Below, in pieces: positions 26,458 through 35,428 of a stretch of DNA of 64,000 nucleotides. The stretch covers positions 31,843-95,842 of the forward strand of contig JBBROO010000005.1 of the NCBI GenBank assembly GCA_038229295.1. Direction: 5' to 3'. The stretch's first letter is position 1, and each line of letters opens with the position of its first letter. The DNA is from JAJPGZ01 sp038229295 (lineage in GTDB: Bacteria; Verrucomicrobiota; Verrucomicrobiia; Chthoniobacterales; UBA10450). Below the pieces are notes generated by a model. It was not told the origin of the DNA. It was given only the letters and a program-made list of their open reading frames with translations, and searched no databases. The position numbers and the translations under genes were made by a program.

Positions 26458-26536
26458 CGTATCGCGCGACAGTAGCAGACGAACGCGCGGATCGACAACT
26501 CGCGCCGAGCAATAGCCTTGTTACATTACAACGCGA

Positions 26537-26643
26537 GTCATCCCGAGCGGAGCGAGGGACCTCACATGCTTTCGTGGATTACGCTGGTTATGTTGCGTGT
26601 TCAACGAGCTTTGGTGAGGTCCCTCGCCTCCGCTCGGGATGAC
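26537..26643. repeat. Inverted repeat family A (copy 2), before aroE
   Basis: The arms GTCATCCCGAGCGGAGCGAG and CTCCGCTCGGGATGAC are nearly perfect complements about 60 bases apart. The element ends directly at the aroE ATG, so the whole aroE leader is repeat DNA and the frame reads back through it. Confidence 0.88.
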
Positions 26644-27582
26644 ATGAAAACAAAGCGCGCGAAAGAAATTTACACGCTGGTTGATTTGCAGAAAGGGGCG
26701 GATCTCGATCCACCGATTCGCCTCGGTGTTCTGGGCGATCCGGTCGCGCACTCGCTTTCGCCGCAAATGCAAAACGCTGCGCTGAAACAGTGCAAGATCG
26801 ACAAGGAGTATGCGCGGTTTCAGATTTCGGCTAACGAATTGTCTGAAGCGCTGCAGCTGATTCGCGAACACGATTTCGTTGGCGTAAATCTAACCGTGCC
26901 GCACAAAATCACGGCGCTTCCGTTTCTCGACGAAGTCGATGACAACGCAAAACGCATCGGCGCCGCAAACACCATCAAGATCGACAATGGAAAGCTGCGC
27001 GGTTTCAACACAGACGGAAAAGGATTCAGCCGCGCCATCCGCGAAGAGTTCGCTGTCGATCTTCGCGATTTGCGCGTGATGATCCTCGGTGCCGGCGGTG
27101 CTGCGCGCGCCATCGCATTGCAATGCGCGAAGGAACATTGCGAGCGTCTCGTCATTGCCAATCGCGCTTTCGACAAAGCCAAAGCGTTAAGCGAAGAACT
27201 GCGCGAATTTTTCGTTGGCCCGAAAGTGCTCGGCCCGGTTCCGCGTCTTCAAGCAATCCCGTGGGAAGAGAGCGCGCTGCGTTTCCAAATAGGAAATGTC
27301 GATCTCGTCGTCAATGCCACGGCGATGGGATTGAATGCGAGCGATGCGTCGCCGATTCCGTCGCGATTGCTCGAGCCGCACCTGATGATTTACGACACCG
27401 TTTATGCTGAAACGCGCACCGCATTTCTCGCTGCCGCGAACGAGGCCGGCGCGCGGGCGGCGAGTGGATTGTCGATGTTACTGCATCAAGGCGCGCTCGC
27501 GTTCGAGATTTGGTTTGGCCGCGAAGCGCCGCTCGATGTGATGCGACGCGCTCTGGTGGAACGCGATCTCCGAGCGCGTTGA
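26644..27582 (+). CDS. aroE: Shikimate dehydrogenase
   Basis: This 312-residue NADPH-dependent enzyme reduces 3-dehydroshikimate to shikimate in the chorismate pathway. The substrate domain has 'GVLGDPVAHSLSPQMQNAAL' and 'VNLTVPHK' (catalytic Lys), 'GAANTIK' and 'GFNTDGKGF' (catalytic Asp). The Rossmann part has 'MILGAGGAARAIALQ' and 'NATAMGL', and there is a late 'LLHQGALAFEIWFG'. A 40-residue N-terminal lead is longer than in E. coli. ATG 26644 was chosen because upstream is repeat sequence. It has three 10-mer copies. Confidence 0.96.
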   Translation: MKTKRAKEIYTLVDLQKGADLDPPIRLGVLGDPVAHSLSPQMQNAALKQCKIDKEYARFQISANELSEALQLIREHDFVGVNLTVPHKITALPFLDEVDDNAKRIGAANTIKIDNGKLRGFNTDGKGFSRAIREEFAVDLRDLRVMILGAGGAARAIALQCAKEHCERLVIANRAFDKAKALSEELREFFVGPKVLGPVPRLQAIPWEESALRFQIGNVDLVVNATAMGLNASDASPIPSRLLEPHLMIYDTVYAETRTAFLAAANEAGARAASGLSMLLHQGALAFEIWFGREAPLDVMRRALVERDLRAR

Positions 27583-27638
27583 CACGCTCACGCGCCTCGC
27601 CGCCATTTTTATCATCGCGCCCGGAGGTCGCGATCCAC

Positions 27639-28442
27639 CTATTGATTTTCGCGCGCCATTTCTTCGGCGCGCTTCACAGCGGCTTCGACCGCTGCGATTA
27701 ATCCGTCGCTTGTTTTCAATTTGTCCATCGCGGCGAGACCGGCGGCGGTGGTGCCGCCCGGCGTCACAACCATTTTTCTCAATTCTTCCGGCGACATTTT
27801 TGTTTCTTTCGCGAGATGCGCGGCGCCAAGAACGGTTTGCGTGGCCAGCGCGAGCGCGTCTTGCGCAGCCAACCCCATTTTCTCGCCGCCTTTCGCGAGC
27901 GACTCGATCACGGTGTAAACAAATGCCGGTCCACTTCCGGACAACGCCGTGACGGCGTCGATCTGCTCTTCTCCAATTTCAACGACCACGCCGATCGCGC
28001 TAAAAATTGTCCGTGCAAGATCGACATCTTCATTTGTGGACCGCGACCCACGAGCAATCGCGGTCGCCGCCTGACAAATCGCCGACGGCGTGTTCGTCAG
28101 CGCGCGCATCAAGCGCGCCTGGCAAACCGATTCCATCGCTTGCAATCGAGTTCCGGCCGCGAGCGAAATGACAAGTTTGTCCGCGACCGGAATTTCCCGT
28201 AGCACCGACAACACGATTCCGGGTTTTACGCCCACGAAAACAACTTCGGCTTTCTGGGCGACTTCCGCATTGTCGGCCGAGAAAACAAAATCGACATCTT
28301 CACTCAGCGCGGCGCGCGCTTGTTCGTTAGGCTCGCTCGCGATGATTTCACTCGGCGAACAAAATTTCGCGCGCACCAAACCGCGAATGACCGAGCCGGC
28401 CAGTTTGCCCGCGCCGATGAAGCCGAGCCGATAATTCTCCAT
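27639..28442 (-). CDS. proC: Pyrroline-5-carboxylate reductase
   Basis: This 267-residue enzyme performs the last step of proline synthesis using NAD(P)H. The N-terminal Rossmann motif is 'LGFIGAGKLAGSVIRGL'. The C-terminal signature 'VTPGGTTAAGLAAMD' and the conserved 'ALSGSGPAFVYTVIESL' are both clear. The ATG at 28442 gives the family N-terminus. The open frame back to 28481 lies in a family A repeat. It is convergent with aroE and divergent from nadA. Confidence 0.96.
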   Translation of the reverse strand: MENYRLGFIGAGKLAGSVIRGLVRAKFCSPSEIIASEPNEQARAALSEDVDFVFSADNAEVAQKAEVVFVGVKPGIVLSVLREIPVADKLVISLAAGTRLQAMESVCQARLMRALTNTPSAICQAATAIARGSRSTNEDVDLARTIFSAIGVVVEIGEEQIDAVTALSGSGPAFVYTVIESLAKGGEKMGLAAQDALALATQTVLGAAHLAKETKMSPEELRKMVVTPGGTTAAGLAAMDKLKTSDGLIAAVEAAVKRAEEMARENQ

Positions 28443-28448
28443 GCGTCG

Positions 28449-28555
28449 GTCATCCTGAACGAGGTGAAGGACCTCGCACAAGCTGATTGATCACGCTGCG
28501 TTGCGGACGTGTGCCAGGTTCCATCGGTGAGGTCCCTCGCGCGGCTCGGGATGAC
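28449..28555. repeat. Inverted repeat family A (copy 3), proC-nadA divergent gap
   Basis: The left arm GTCATCCTGAACGAGGTGAAGG and the right arm CCTCGCGCGGCTCGGGATGAC are a diverged pair. The element fills the space between the divergent proC and nadA starts, so any promoters there overlap the repeat. Confidence 0.82.
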
Positions 28556-28586
28556 AACGAGAACTTTGGCGCGGATAATAAGATCC

Positions 28587-29525
28587 ATGGTAAGTCTGGC
28601 TGTCGATCTTGCGAAGGAGTTGCGCGAGCTGAAACGCGAACGCAATGCCGTCATCCTGGCGCACAACTATCAGGTCGCGGAATTACAGGACGTGGCCGAT
28701 TATGTTGGCGATTCGTTAGGCCTGAGTTATCAGGCACAAAAGACCGACGCCGATGTCATTTTGTTTTGCGGCGTCCATTTCATGGCCGAGACGGCGAAGA
28801 TTCTCAATCCGACCAAGCGGGTGATCCTGCCTGATCTCGATGCCGGGTGTTCGTTATCGGAATCGTGTCCGCCGGAAAAATTGAAAGCGTTTTTGGAAAA
28901 GAACGCCGACAAGAATTATTACGTCATCGCTTACATCAATTGCAGCGCGGGCGTGAAGGCGCTGGCCGATGTCATTTGCACGAGCGGGAATGCGGACAAG
29001 ATCGTGCGCGCGGCGCCGCAAGATCGACATCTACTCTTCGTGCCCGATCAAAACCTTGGCGCGTGGGTGATGGAACGCACCGGACGCAAAATGGATCTGT
29101 GGCAGGGGAATTGTTACATCCATGTCGAGTTTACCGCGCGCAGCATCAGCAAGATTCGCGAAGAATATCCGAGCGCGCCAGTGGTCGCGCACCCGGAATG
29201 CACTTACGCCGTGCGCATGCTCGCGGACGAAGTTTGCTCGACTGAAAAGATGGTGACTTTTTGCAAGAACTCGCCGGCGCGCGAAATAATCATCGTGACC
29301 GAAGCGGGAATGTTGCACCGATTACAAAAAGAAATTCCCGACAAGATTTTCATTCCGGGGCCGACCGACAATTGTTTCTGCGGCGAATGTCGATTCATGA
29401 AAATGAACACGCTGGAAAAAGCATATCGCGCGCTTTTGAATATGGAGCCGGAAATTATTTTGCCGGAACCGCTGCGCAAACAGGCGGAAGCGCCGATCCT
29501 GCGGATGCTTGAACTGAGCCGCTGA
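28587..29525 (+). CDS. nadA: Quinolinate synthase
   Basis: This 312-residue 4Fe-4S enzyme condenses iminoaspartate with dihydroxyacetone phosphate in NAD synthesis. Family motifs are 'ILAHNYQ' near the start, 'FCGVHFMAETAKIL', 'AYINCSAGVKALAD', 'HPEC', and the C-terminal 'CFCGECRFMKMN' cysteines that ligate the cluster. ATG 28587 fits the family length. Upstream codons fall in repeat DNA. No nadB or nadC lies nearby. A 10-mer copy overlaps codons 6-8 (VDL) and another is read as QDRH at 29020. Confidence 0.96.
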   Translation: MVSLAVDLAKELRELKRERNAVILAHNYQVAELQDVADYVGDSLGLSYQAQKTDADVILFCGVHFMAETAKILNPTKRVILPDLDAGCSLSESCPPEKLKAFLEKNADKNYYVIAYINCSAGVKALADVICTSGNADKIVRAAPQDRHLLFVPDQNLGAWVMERTGRKMDLWQGNCYIHVEFTARSISKIREEYPSAPVVAHPECTYAVRMLADEVCSTEKMVTFCKNSPAREIIIVTEAGMLHRLQKEIPDKIFIPGPTDNCFCGECRFMKMNTLEKAYRALLNMEPEIILPEPLRKQAEAPILRMLELSR

Positions 29526-29532
29526 CGCGGCC

Positions 29533-29616
29533 AGTGACAGATCATGAGCGACGAGTGGCGAGTGATAAGAAAAAACGGGATTAATCTTGTCACTTGTCAC
29601 TCGTCACTTTTCACTT
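29533..29616. repeat. GTGACAAGTGACGAG-type inverted repeat
   Basis: The left arm contains AGTGACAG...CGAGTGGCGAGTGA and the right arm CTTGTCACTTGTCACTCGTCAC. The units are about seven bases long and repeat within each arm. The element fills the leader of the CHASE2-like gene. Only this copy was seen in the window. Confidence 0.7.
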
Positions 29617-29622
29617 CTGCGG

Positions 29623-30840
29623 ATGGAACGACCGTCGATCTGGCTCATGCTCGCAATCGTGCTGGCCAGTCTCCTGTTTCTGCGCGAGCCGCGACTGCAG
29701 CGATACGACGAGCGGTTTCTGCGCTGGCTTCTCCGAAATTCTCCGCCGCATGTCGCTACGATTCCGTTAACCGTGGTCGAGTTGGGGACCGACCCGTTAG
29801 TCAACAAGGAAGGCGCGGCCAAAACCACCGTGACCCCGCTCGAATTCTCGCTCTTTCTCCAAGGCGCTCTCGAATTCAAGCCGACCGTGGTGGCGTTCGA
29901 ACCGGTCCTGCAATTTCGCGAGTCGAGCAAAGACCAGGAGCAGATTTTTGTCGATCAAGCGATGCACGTTCCGAAATTGCTCGTCGCAGCGGAACTCACC
30001 GACACGCCGGACCTCGATGCGCCGGTCACGGAGATACCCGGCTTCACGCAGGTGACGGGACGGCGCGGCGATCTGCCGGTGTTTTCCGGAGTCGCGCGGC
30101 AACCCGATGAAGATATTCGATTGATCTCCACTCTCGGTTTTGTCAACACGCCTAACGAGGTCAGCGACGAAATCCATATGCCGCTGCTTTTTCAATATCG
30201 CGGCGAGATTATTCCTTCCTTTGCTTTACAGGCGGCCATGCTTTGGATGCGCATCACGCCAGCCGAAGTGAAGATCGACATCGGATCGTTCATCACATTC
30301 CCGAACGGGAAAAAGATTCCGATCCGTTCCGACGGGACGGCTTTGATTAATCCGAACTCGGCCAAGCGCGCGCGCCATCTCAGTCTGAACGAGCTCCTCC
30401 TGGCGGCGCAGCAACACGAAAAGAAAGCGTCGGCTGCGTCCGAGTTCGCCAGCATCGGCGACGACATCGTTCTGGCGAGGGTTGCCCGCGAGGTCCGCTA
30501 TTCGCCTGGTAATCTCGCCGCCACCATCGCCACGATTCAATCGAACTCGTTCGTAAAGCGCGTGAGTTGGGTTTTCGATTGCGCTTACATTTTGGCGCTC
30601 GTCGTCCTCAGCGGCATCGTGCGCCGCTTTTCGCGCATCGACATTGTGTTGATGACGCTCGCGCTCACGGCGGCGTATTGCCTGGTCGCGCTCATGCTGG
30701 TGTCACGTTCGTTCATTTGGCTGCCAGGCGTTTTGCCGCTGAGCGCGACATGGCTGGTGGCGGCATTTTGCCTGTTCGCGCCGCGGAGTAAAAACGATCC
30801 CGACTTGCCGACAGTCGCGCCGTCGCCGCCATCGCTTTAG
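29623..30840 (+). CDS. CHASE2-like sensor/membrane protein without output domain
   Basis: This 405-residue protein has an N-terminal TM helix (about 4-20) and a large extracytoplasmic domain. That domain resembles CHASE2: 'QRYDERFLRWLLRNSPP', 'PLTVVELGTD', 'GALEFKPTVVAFEPV', and late 'SFALQAAMLWM' followed by 'PIRSDGTALINPNS'. Three C-terminal TM helices (about 310-390) follow. No cyclase, kinase or diguanylate domain comes after them, unlike typical CHASE2 receptors. The family call rests on pattern memory, so it may instead be a verrucomicrobial relative of unknown role. Confidence 0.65.
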   Translation: MERPSIWLMLAIVLASLLFLREPRLQRYDERFLRWLLRNSPPHVATIPLTVVELGTDPLVNKEGAAKTTVTPLEFSLFLQGALEFKPTVVAFEPVLQFRESSKDQEQIFVDQAMHVPKLLVAAELTDTPDLDAPVTEIPGFTQVTGRRGDLPVFSGVARQPDEDIRLISTLGFVNTPNEVSDEIHMPLLFQYRGEIIPSFALQAAMLWMRITPAEVKIDIGSFITFPNGKKIPIRSDGTALINPNSAKRARHLSLNELLLAAQQHEKKASAASEFASIGDDIVLARVAREVRYSPGNLAATIATIQSNSFVKRVSWVFDCAYILALVVLSGIVRRFSRIDIVLMTLALTAAYCLVALMLVSRSFIWLPGVLPLSATWLVAAFCLFAPRSKNDPDLPTVAPSPPSL

Positions 30841-30882
30841 ATTGCGCGATGTCCCTCGGATATCGAACGGCGCATCGCGCGC

Positions 30883-31884
30883 TTGCACGCACCGGGAATT
30901 GTCGATCTTCACTTCGATCTTCCCATGGATCTGTATGAGAAGCGGAATCGCGGCGGCGCTCTTGCGTCGCATTATCTGCCGGAATTTGAAGCCGGCGACA
31001 TCGGCGTGATCGGCGCCGCCATTTATGTCGAGGATCGCTACATGCCCGAGCTGGCACTGCGGGTCGGCCTCGATCAAATCGCGCAACTGTATGCGGAAGT
31101 CGAAAAGACGGAGCGCTTCGCCATTTGCAAAACGCACGACGACATCGAGCGCGCGCGCGGGGCCGGCAAAATCGCGTTGCTCATCACGATGGAAGGGGTG
31201 GAGCCGTTAGGCGACGATTTGAATTTACTGCGCGTGTTTTATGAATTGGGCGTGCGCGTTATCGGTCTGACTCATGCGCGCCGCAACGCCGCCGGCAGCG
31301 GCGGCATTTTTGCTGCGACCGGTTCATCGCGCGACGGGCTCACTGCTTTCGGTCGCGATGTTGTCCGGGAATGCGAACGGCTTGGCGTGATTGTCGATCT
31401 TGCCCACATCAATCCGAAAGGCTTCGAAGAGATTGTCGATCTTACGACGAAGCCGCTCATCGTTTCACATACCAACGCGCGAAAATTCCACGACATCGAG
31501 CGCAACATCAGCGACGAGCAGATCAAAGCGATCGGCCAACGCGGTGGAGTCATCGGCCTCAACGCCATCCTGGTTAGCGCGAGCCAGGAGCAGAGCACGC
31601 TCGATCATTACGTCGATCACATCGCGTATGTCATCGGGCTCATCGGCATCGACTGTGTCGGAATCGGATTCGATTTTTGCGAATATCTTTTCACCCAACT
31701 GCCGGCGTCGGTGCGCGAGGAACTCGCGGCCAAACTTACGAAGCCGTATTTTATTCCCGAGCTGACGAACCACAGCCACGCGCGAAATCTGACGCGCAAA
31801 TTGATCGAGCGCGGATTCGATGACGAGCAAATCGAAAAGATCTTGTTTCGAAATTGGATGCGGATTTTGCAGGACCTGCTCTAG
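30883..31884 (+). CDS. Membrane dipeptidase family protein (peptidase M19)
   Basis: This is a zinc-dependent dipeptidase-like TIM barrel of about 333 residues. Metal ligands match 'IVDLHFDLP' (His-x-Asp), 'TMEGVEPL' (bridging Glu) and 'IVSHTNARKFHDIERN' (His); 'VGIGFDF' carries the late conserved Asp. The start is unclear: TTG at 30883 is used, but the frame is open to the previous stop at 30838 with only ATT as an earlier candidate. There is no signal peptide, so a cytoplasmic role is likely despite the family name. Copies of the 10-mer at 30900, 31392 and 31434 are all read as IVDL. Confidence 0.9.
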   Translation: MHAPGIVDLHFDLPMDLYEKRNRGGALASHYLPEFEAGDIGVIGAAIYVEDRYMPELALRVGLDQIAQLYAEVEKTERFAICKTHDDIERARGAGKIALLITMEGVEPLGDDLNLLRVFYELGVRVIGLTHARRNAAGSGGIFAATGSSRDGLTAFGRDVVRECERLGVIVDLAHINPKGFEEIVDLTTKPLIVSHTNARKFHDIERNISDEQIKAIGQRGGVIGLNAILVSASQEQSTLDHYVDHIAYVIGLIGIDCVGIGFDFCEYLFTQLPASVREELAAKLTKPYFIPELTNHSHARNLTRKLIERGFDDEQIEKILFRNWMRILQDLL

Positions 31885-31908
31885 CTGTTTGGCAGCGAGG
31901 GATCGGAT

Positions 31909-33285
31909 TTGAAGTTCCTTAATTTGACTCGGCGCACGGAGATCGGCGCGAACTCGTACTATTTAGAGGGCGACGGCTATCGCCTTGTCCTCGACAGCGG
32001 GATGCATCCGAAATTCGAAGGCGAAGAGGCGCTGCCGAATTTCAAAGCGCTGCAAGATCGACAACTGGATGCGGTCATCGTTTCGCACGCGCATCAGGAC
32101 CACATCGGCACACTGCCGTTATTGATGCGGCGACAGCCGAACGCGCGCGTGTTCATGCCCGAAGCGACGGCCGCGATCGGCGAAGTGCTTCTGCACAATT
32201 CAGTCAACGTCATGACGCGACAGCGCGAAGAACTTGGCGTCGCCCTGTATCCGCTCTTCACCCATCGCGAAACGGAACGCGCCACTGATCTGTGGCAATC
32301 CTGTCCGACGCGTCAGCGCATTACGCTCGCGGGCGAGCGCGTTCCGGCGCGGGTGAACGATGTCGTGACGTTTGAATTTTTCGATGCCGGTCACGTGCTC
32401 GGCTCCTCCGGAGTCTTGCTGCGCGCACACGAGCAAAACATTTTTTACACCGCGGACGTGAACTTCGACGACCAGACGATCATGCAGGCGGCTGTGTTTC
32501 CCGAAGACAAGATCGACATCTTGATTATGGAATGCACGCGCGGCGATCACGCGACCGCTCCCGAGTGGACGCGCGCGGGCGAAGAACAACGTCTGGCCAA
32601 AGCCATCGATGAAGCTTTCGCGCGCGGCGGCTGCGTCCTTATTCCAGTGTTCGCGCTCGGCAAAACGCAAGAGTTGCTCGCGATGCTCTACAAATTTCGC
32701 CGCGAAAATATCCTCGGCGATTTCCCGGTTTACATCGGCGGTCTCAGTTCGAAGATGACCGACATTTACGATGCACGCGCGAGCATGAGCCGCCGTCAGC
32801 TTCCGCGGCTGCAACTGATGAACGAAATTTCGCCCTACATTTTGAATGGCCAAACCATTCACGATGCGCCGGCGCGCGCGGGCCGCGTTTATGCGCTTTC
32901 CAGTGGCATGATGACGGCCAAAACGCTCTCGAACAGTTTTGCCCGGCGCGTGATCGAGAATCCAATGCATTCGGTTTTCTTTGTCGGCTACGCCGATCCA
33001 GAATCGCCGGCTGGAATTTTGCGGGACGCGCAGCCTAACGACGACATCACGCTCGATCCCGAGCAACCGCCGCAGCGTCTGCGTTGTCACCGCGAACAAT
33101 TTCAATTCAGCGCGCATGCCTCGCGCGAGTCGCTCATCGCTTACGCCACGAGACTCGCGCCGCAGAAAATCGTGCTGGTGCATGGCGATCTTTCCGCGGT
33201 CGAGTGGATGCGCGCAAAGTTAGTTGTCGATCTTCCGGGAACAGAAGTCATCGTGCCCGCGCCCGGCGTGGAGATCGAGTTGTGA
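31909..33285 (+). CDS. Metallo-beta-lactamase/beta-CASP hydrolase (CPSF-like RNase)
   Basis: This 458-residue protein has an MBL core with 'VSHAHQDHIGTLPLL' (HxHxDH zinc site), 'FDAGHVLGSSGVLL', and 'YTADVNFDDQ'. It also has a beta-CASP insertion and a C-terminal 'FSAHASRESL' and 'VLVHGDLSAVEWM' (late metal ligands). This family includes RNA exo- and endonucleases of the Ysh1/CPSF type. An RNase activity is likely but not proven. The TTG at 31909 follows an AGGGA site. A zinc-binding HxHxDH makes a catalytic role secure. Confidence 0.9.
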   Translation: MKFLNLTRRTEIGANSYYLEGDGYRLVLDSGMHPKFEGEEALPNFKALQDRQLDAVIVSHAHQDHIGTLPLLMRRQPNARVFMPEATAAIGEVLLHNSVNVMTRQREELGVALYPLFTHRETERATDLWQSCPTRQRITLAGERVPARVNDVVTFEFFDAGHVLGSSGVLLRAHEQNIFYTADVNFDDQTIMQAAVFPEDKIDILIMECTRGDHATAPEWTRAGEEQRLAKAIDEAFARGGCVLIPVFALGKTQELLAMLYKFRRENILGDFPVYIGGLSSKMTDIYDARASMSRRQLPRLQLMNEISPYILNGQTIHDAPARAGRVYALSSGMMTAKTLSNSFARRVIENPMHSVFFVGYADPESPAGILRDAQPNDDITLDPEQPPQRLRCHREQFQFSAHASRESLIAYATRLAPQKIVLVHGDLSAVEWMRAKLVVDLPGTEVIVPAPGVEIEL

Positions 33286-33301
33286 TTTCCACACGCGCTC
33301 T

Positions 33302-33415
33302 GTCATCCCGAACCGCGAAGACGGTGAGGGACCTCACATCTGTCTATCGGTCACGCAAAGCAAACTGCGTGACCCATCACCGACTGGGAGATTGTTCGCC
33401 TTGCTCACAATGACA
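33302..33415. repeat. Inverted repeat family A (copy 4), before xthA
   Basis: The left arm is GTCATCCCGAACCGCGAAGA, the right arm CCTTGCTCACAATGACA is diverged, and a central palindrome is made of TCACGCAAAG...CTGCGTGA. The element ends just before the xthA GTG start. Confidence 0.8.
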
Positions 33416-33420
33416 AGCGT

Positions 33421-34185
33421 GTGAAAATTGCCTCCTGGAATATCAATTCGCTTCGCAAACGCCAGGAGCGACTGTTCGCCTGGTTGGAAGAAACAAAGCC
33501 GGACGTAGTTTGTCTGCAGGAAACGAAGTGCACGGACGAACAGTTTCCCGAGCTGGCGCTAAAAGCGGCCGGCTATCATTCCGCATTTCAAGGCGAGAAA
33601 TCTTACAACGGCGTCGCGATTCTCTCGAAGAGTCCGCCGCAAGATATGCGGACATCGTTAGGCGATGAAGTTGTCGATCCACAAACGCGCTTTATCTCCG
33701 CTAAGATCGACAAGGTGCGCATCTATTCGATCTACGCGCCGAATGGGCAGGCCGTTGGTTCGCCCGCCTACGAATACAAATTGAATTGGTATCGCCGGCT
33801 GCGCGATTGCCTAACGAAAGAAGATGTCGATCTTATGGTCGTGTGTGGCGATTTCAATGTCGCGCCGGAAGATGCCGATGTGCACGACCCGGATTTGTGG
33901 CGCGGCGCGATCATGTGCTCGGAAGGCGAACGCAAAGCGTTTCGCGAAATGTGCGATGTCGATCTTGTCGACACTTTGCGCATTCATCACCCGGAAGGCG
34001 GGCTGTTCACGTTGTGGGATTACCGCATGCTCGCGTTTCCGAAAAATCGTGGTTTGCGCATCGACGCGGTGCTCGCGAACAAAGCGCTCGCGAAAAAATG
34101 CGCCGCGTCAGGAATTGATCGTGACATGCGCAAAGGGAAAGAGCCTTCCGATCACGCGCCAATCTGGGCAGAATTCACGATATGA
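33421..34185 (+). CDS. xthA: Exodeoxyribonuclease III
   Basis: This 254-residue Mg-dependent AP endonuclease and 3'-5' exonuclease acts in base excision repair. Motifs are 'SWNINSLRKR', 'VCLQETKC' (metal Glu), 'YAPNGQ', 'CGDFNVAPEDADV' (catalytic Asp/Asn) and C-terminal 'PSDHAPIWAEF' (catalytic His). It starts at GTG 33421 and is of normal length. It contains three 10-mer copies within 265 bases (33703, 33824, 33956), read as KIDK, DVDL and DVDL, plus two octamers. This is one of the densest clusters in the window. Confidence 0.96.
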   Translation: MKIASWNINSLRKRQERLFAWLEETKPDVVCLQETKCTDEQFPELALKAAGYHSAFQGEKSYNGVAILSKSPPQDMRTSLGDEVVDPQTRFISAKIDKVRIYSIYAPNGQAVGSPAYEYKLNWYRRLRDCLTKEDVDLMVVCGDFNVAPEDADVHDPDLWRGAIMCSEGERKAFREMCDVDLVDTLRIHHPEGGLFTLWDYRMLAFPKNRGLRIDAVLANKALAKKCAASGIDRDMRKGKEPSDHAPIWAEFTI

Positions 34186-34550
34186 GAGTTTCGAATCCGC
34201 CGGCGAAGCCGCTTTTGATCTGGGATGGCGATTGTCGATTTTGCCGGCGTTGGATCGAGCGCTGGCAACGGATCACGATGGGCCAGGTTGATTACGTGAC
34301 CTCGCAGGAAATCGGGAATCGATTTGCAGAAATAACACGCGAGCAATTTCGCGAGTCGGTGGTTTACATCGAGAACAACGGCGAAGTTTTTTTCGCGGCG
34401 GCCGCGGTGTTTCGTTCGTTACGATGTCGATCTTCGCACCGATGGTTGTGGTGGAGTTACGAACATGTTCCCGGGTTCGCCGCGATCTCGGAATTCTTTT
34501 ACAAGATCGTGGCGCGAAATCGCGAAATCGTCTCCAAGGTTATCCCGTGA
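34182..34550 (+). CDS. DCC family thiol-disulfide oxidoreductase-like protein (DUF393)
   Basis: This 122-residue protein has an N-terminal 'WDGDCRFCRRWIERW', in which the redox-type CxxC follows the Asp-Gly-Asp of the DCC motif. Further along, 'SVVYIENNGEVFFAAAAVFRSL' and 'FYKIVARNREIVSK' match the family. These small proteins are predicted disulfide oxidoreductases with poorly known partners. The ATG overlaps the xthA stop (ATGA), so the two are co-translated. A 10-mer copy at 34424 is read as RCRSS, an unusual frame for the word. Confidence 0.85.
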   Translation: MRVSNPPAKPLLIWDGDCRFCRRWIERWQRITMGQVDYVTSQEIGNRFAEITREQFRESVVYIENNGEVFFAAAAVFRSLRCRSSHRWLWWSYEHVPGFAAISEFFYKIVARNREIVSKVIP

Positions 34551-34688
34551 ACGGCAGCCGGAAGTATTGCCGTTGAGATCTTATAAGCGCAACTTATGTG
34601 CGAATTTCGTTTTCATTCTAGAGACGAGCGTTTGCCGAAAGGGCAAATCGCGCGGATAGTTGGAACGAAAATTTAACTGGAGAGTATC

Positions 34689-34988
34689 ATGGCTGAAGAA
34701 AACAAAACGAATCAACGCACCACTGGGATGGCGAGCACCGCCGGCCCGCAAGACAAACTCGAAAGCAGCAAAACTCACGCAAGACAGGCGGCGGAGGATT
34801 TGCGCTCGGCCGCGGGCGCCGTGGCCACGGACTATCGCGATAAGGCGGAGCAGGTCTGGGATGACGCGCGCGACCGCGCCCGTACGTTTCAAGACGACGC
34901 CGAGCAATACGTGCGCGAAAACCCAACCAAGGCAGTCGTGACTGCGCTAGGAATCGGTTTCGTGCTCGGAATGATTTTCCGGCGTTAG
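34689..34988 (+). CDS. ElaB/YqjD/DUF883-like membrane-anchored protein
   Basis: This 99-residue protein has a polar, helical, Ala/Lys/Asp-rich body with repeated heptad-like segments ('ARQAAEDLRSAAGAVATDYRDKAEQVW') and a C-terminal TM helix 'AVVTALGIGFVLGMIFRR'. This is the pattern of YqjD/ElaB, which are tail-anchored in the inner membrane and bind ribosomes in E. coli stationary phase. GGAGAG lies just before the ATG. A small TTTGCC-GAAA-GGCAAA hairpin lies upstream at about 34630-34647. The stop codon is inside a CGTTAGGC word. Confidence 0.85.
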   Translation: MAEENKTNQRTTGMASTAGPQDKLESSKTHARQAAEDLRSAAGAVATDYRDKAEQVWDDARDRARTFQDDAEQYVRENPTKAVVTALGIGFVLGMIFRR

Positions 34989-34999
34989 GCGCCGAATAA

Positions 35000-35428
35000 A
35001 TGATCGGCGAGATGCGCTCCCGCAATCCGGCGGGACGTAGCGGATTATTTCCGAACTTGTTCGCGCTCGCGAACGGGCTGGCGACATTCGCCGAGAGTCG
35101 GCTCGCGCTTTTCCTCAAGGAATCAAAAGGCGCGATCGCGCAATTGCTCGTGCTGGCCGCGTGTCTGATCGCGGCGTTGTTGCTGATCGCACTCGGGTAT
35201 GTGTTTTTGGTAGCGACGGCCATAGTCGCCATCGCGCATGCCGCGGGAATTTCTTGGGAATGGACAGCGCTGATGGCCGCCGGCGTGCATTTTCTTCTCG
35301 CGCTCGTTTGTCTCCTCATTGCGCGCAGTCGGCTGACGAAACGTCCGTATCTCGAAACTGCGGCGGAATTGAAGAAGGACCGTGAATGGCTAAAAAATCT
35401 CGACCAAGCAAGCCGGCCGACGAATTAA
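35000..35428 (+). CDS. YqjE/holin-X-like two-helix membrane protein
   Basis: This 142-residue protein has two long TM helices (about 49-71 and 79-104) after an amphipathic N-terminus ('LANGLATFAESRLALFLKESK'), ending in a charged tail. This is the phage-holin-like or YqjE fold that follows YqjD in many genomes. The function is not established. It belongs to the yqjD-E-K-like trio. Confidence 0.8.
   Translation: MIGEMRSRNPAGRSGLFPNLFALANGLATFAESRLALFLKESKGAIAQLLVLAACLIAALLLIALGYVFLVATAIVAIAHAAGISWEWTALMAAGVHFLLALVCLLIARSRLTKRPYLETAAELKKDREWLKNLDQASRPTN

Noticed and set aside
34551..34688. Riboswitch or regulatory RNA before the YqjD-like gene
   Set aside because: Only one small TTTGCC-GAAA-GGCAAA hairpin is visible, which is not enough for a named RNA class.
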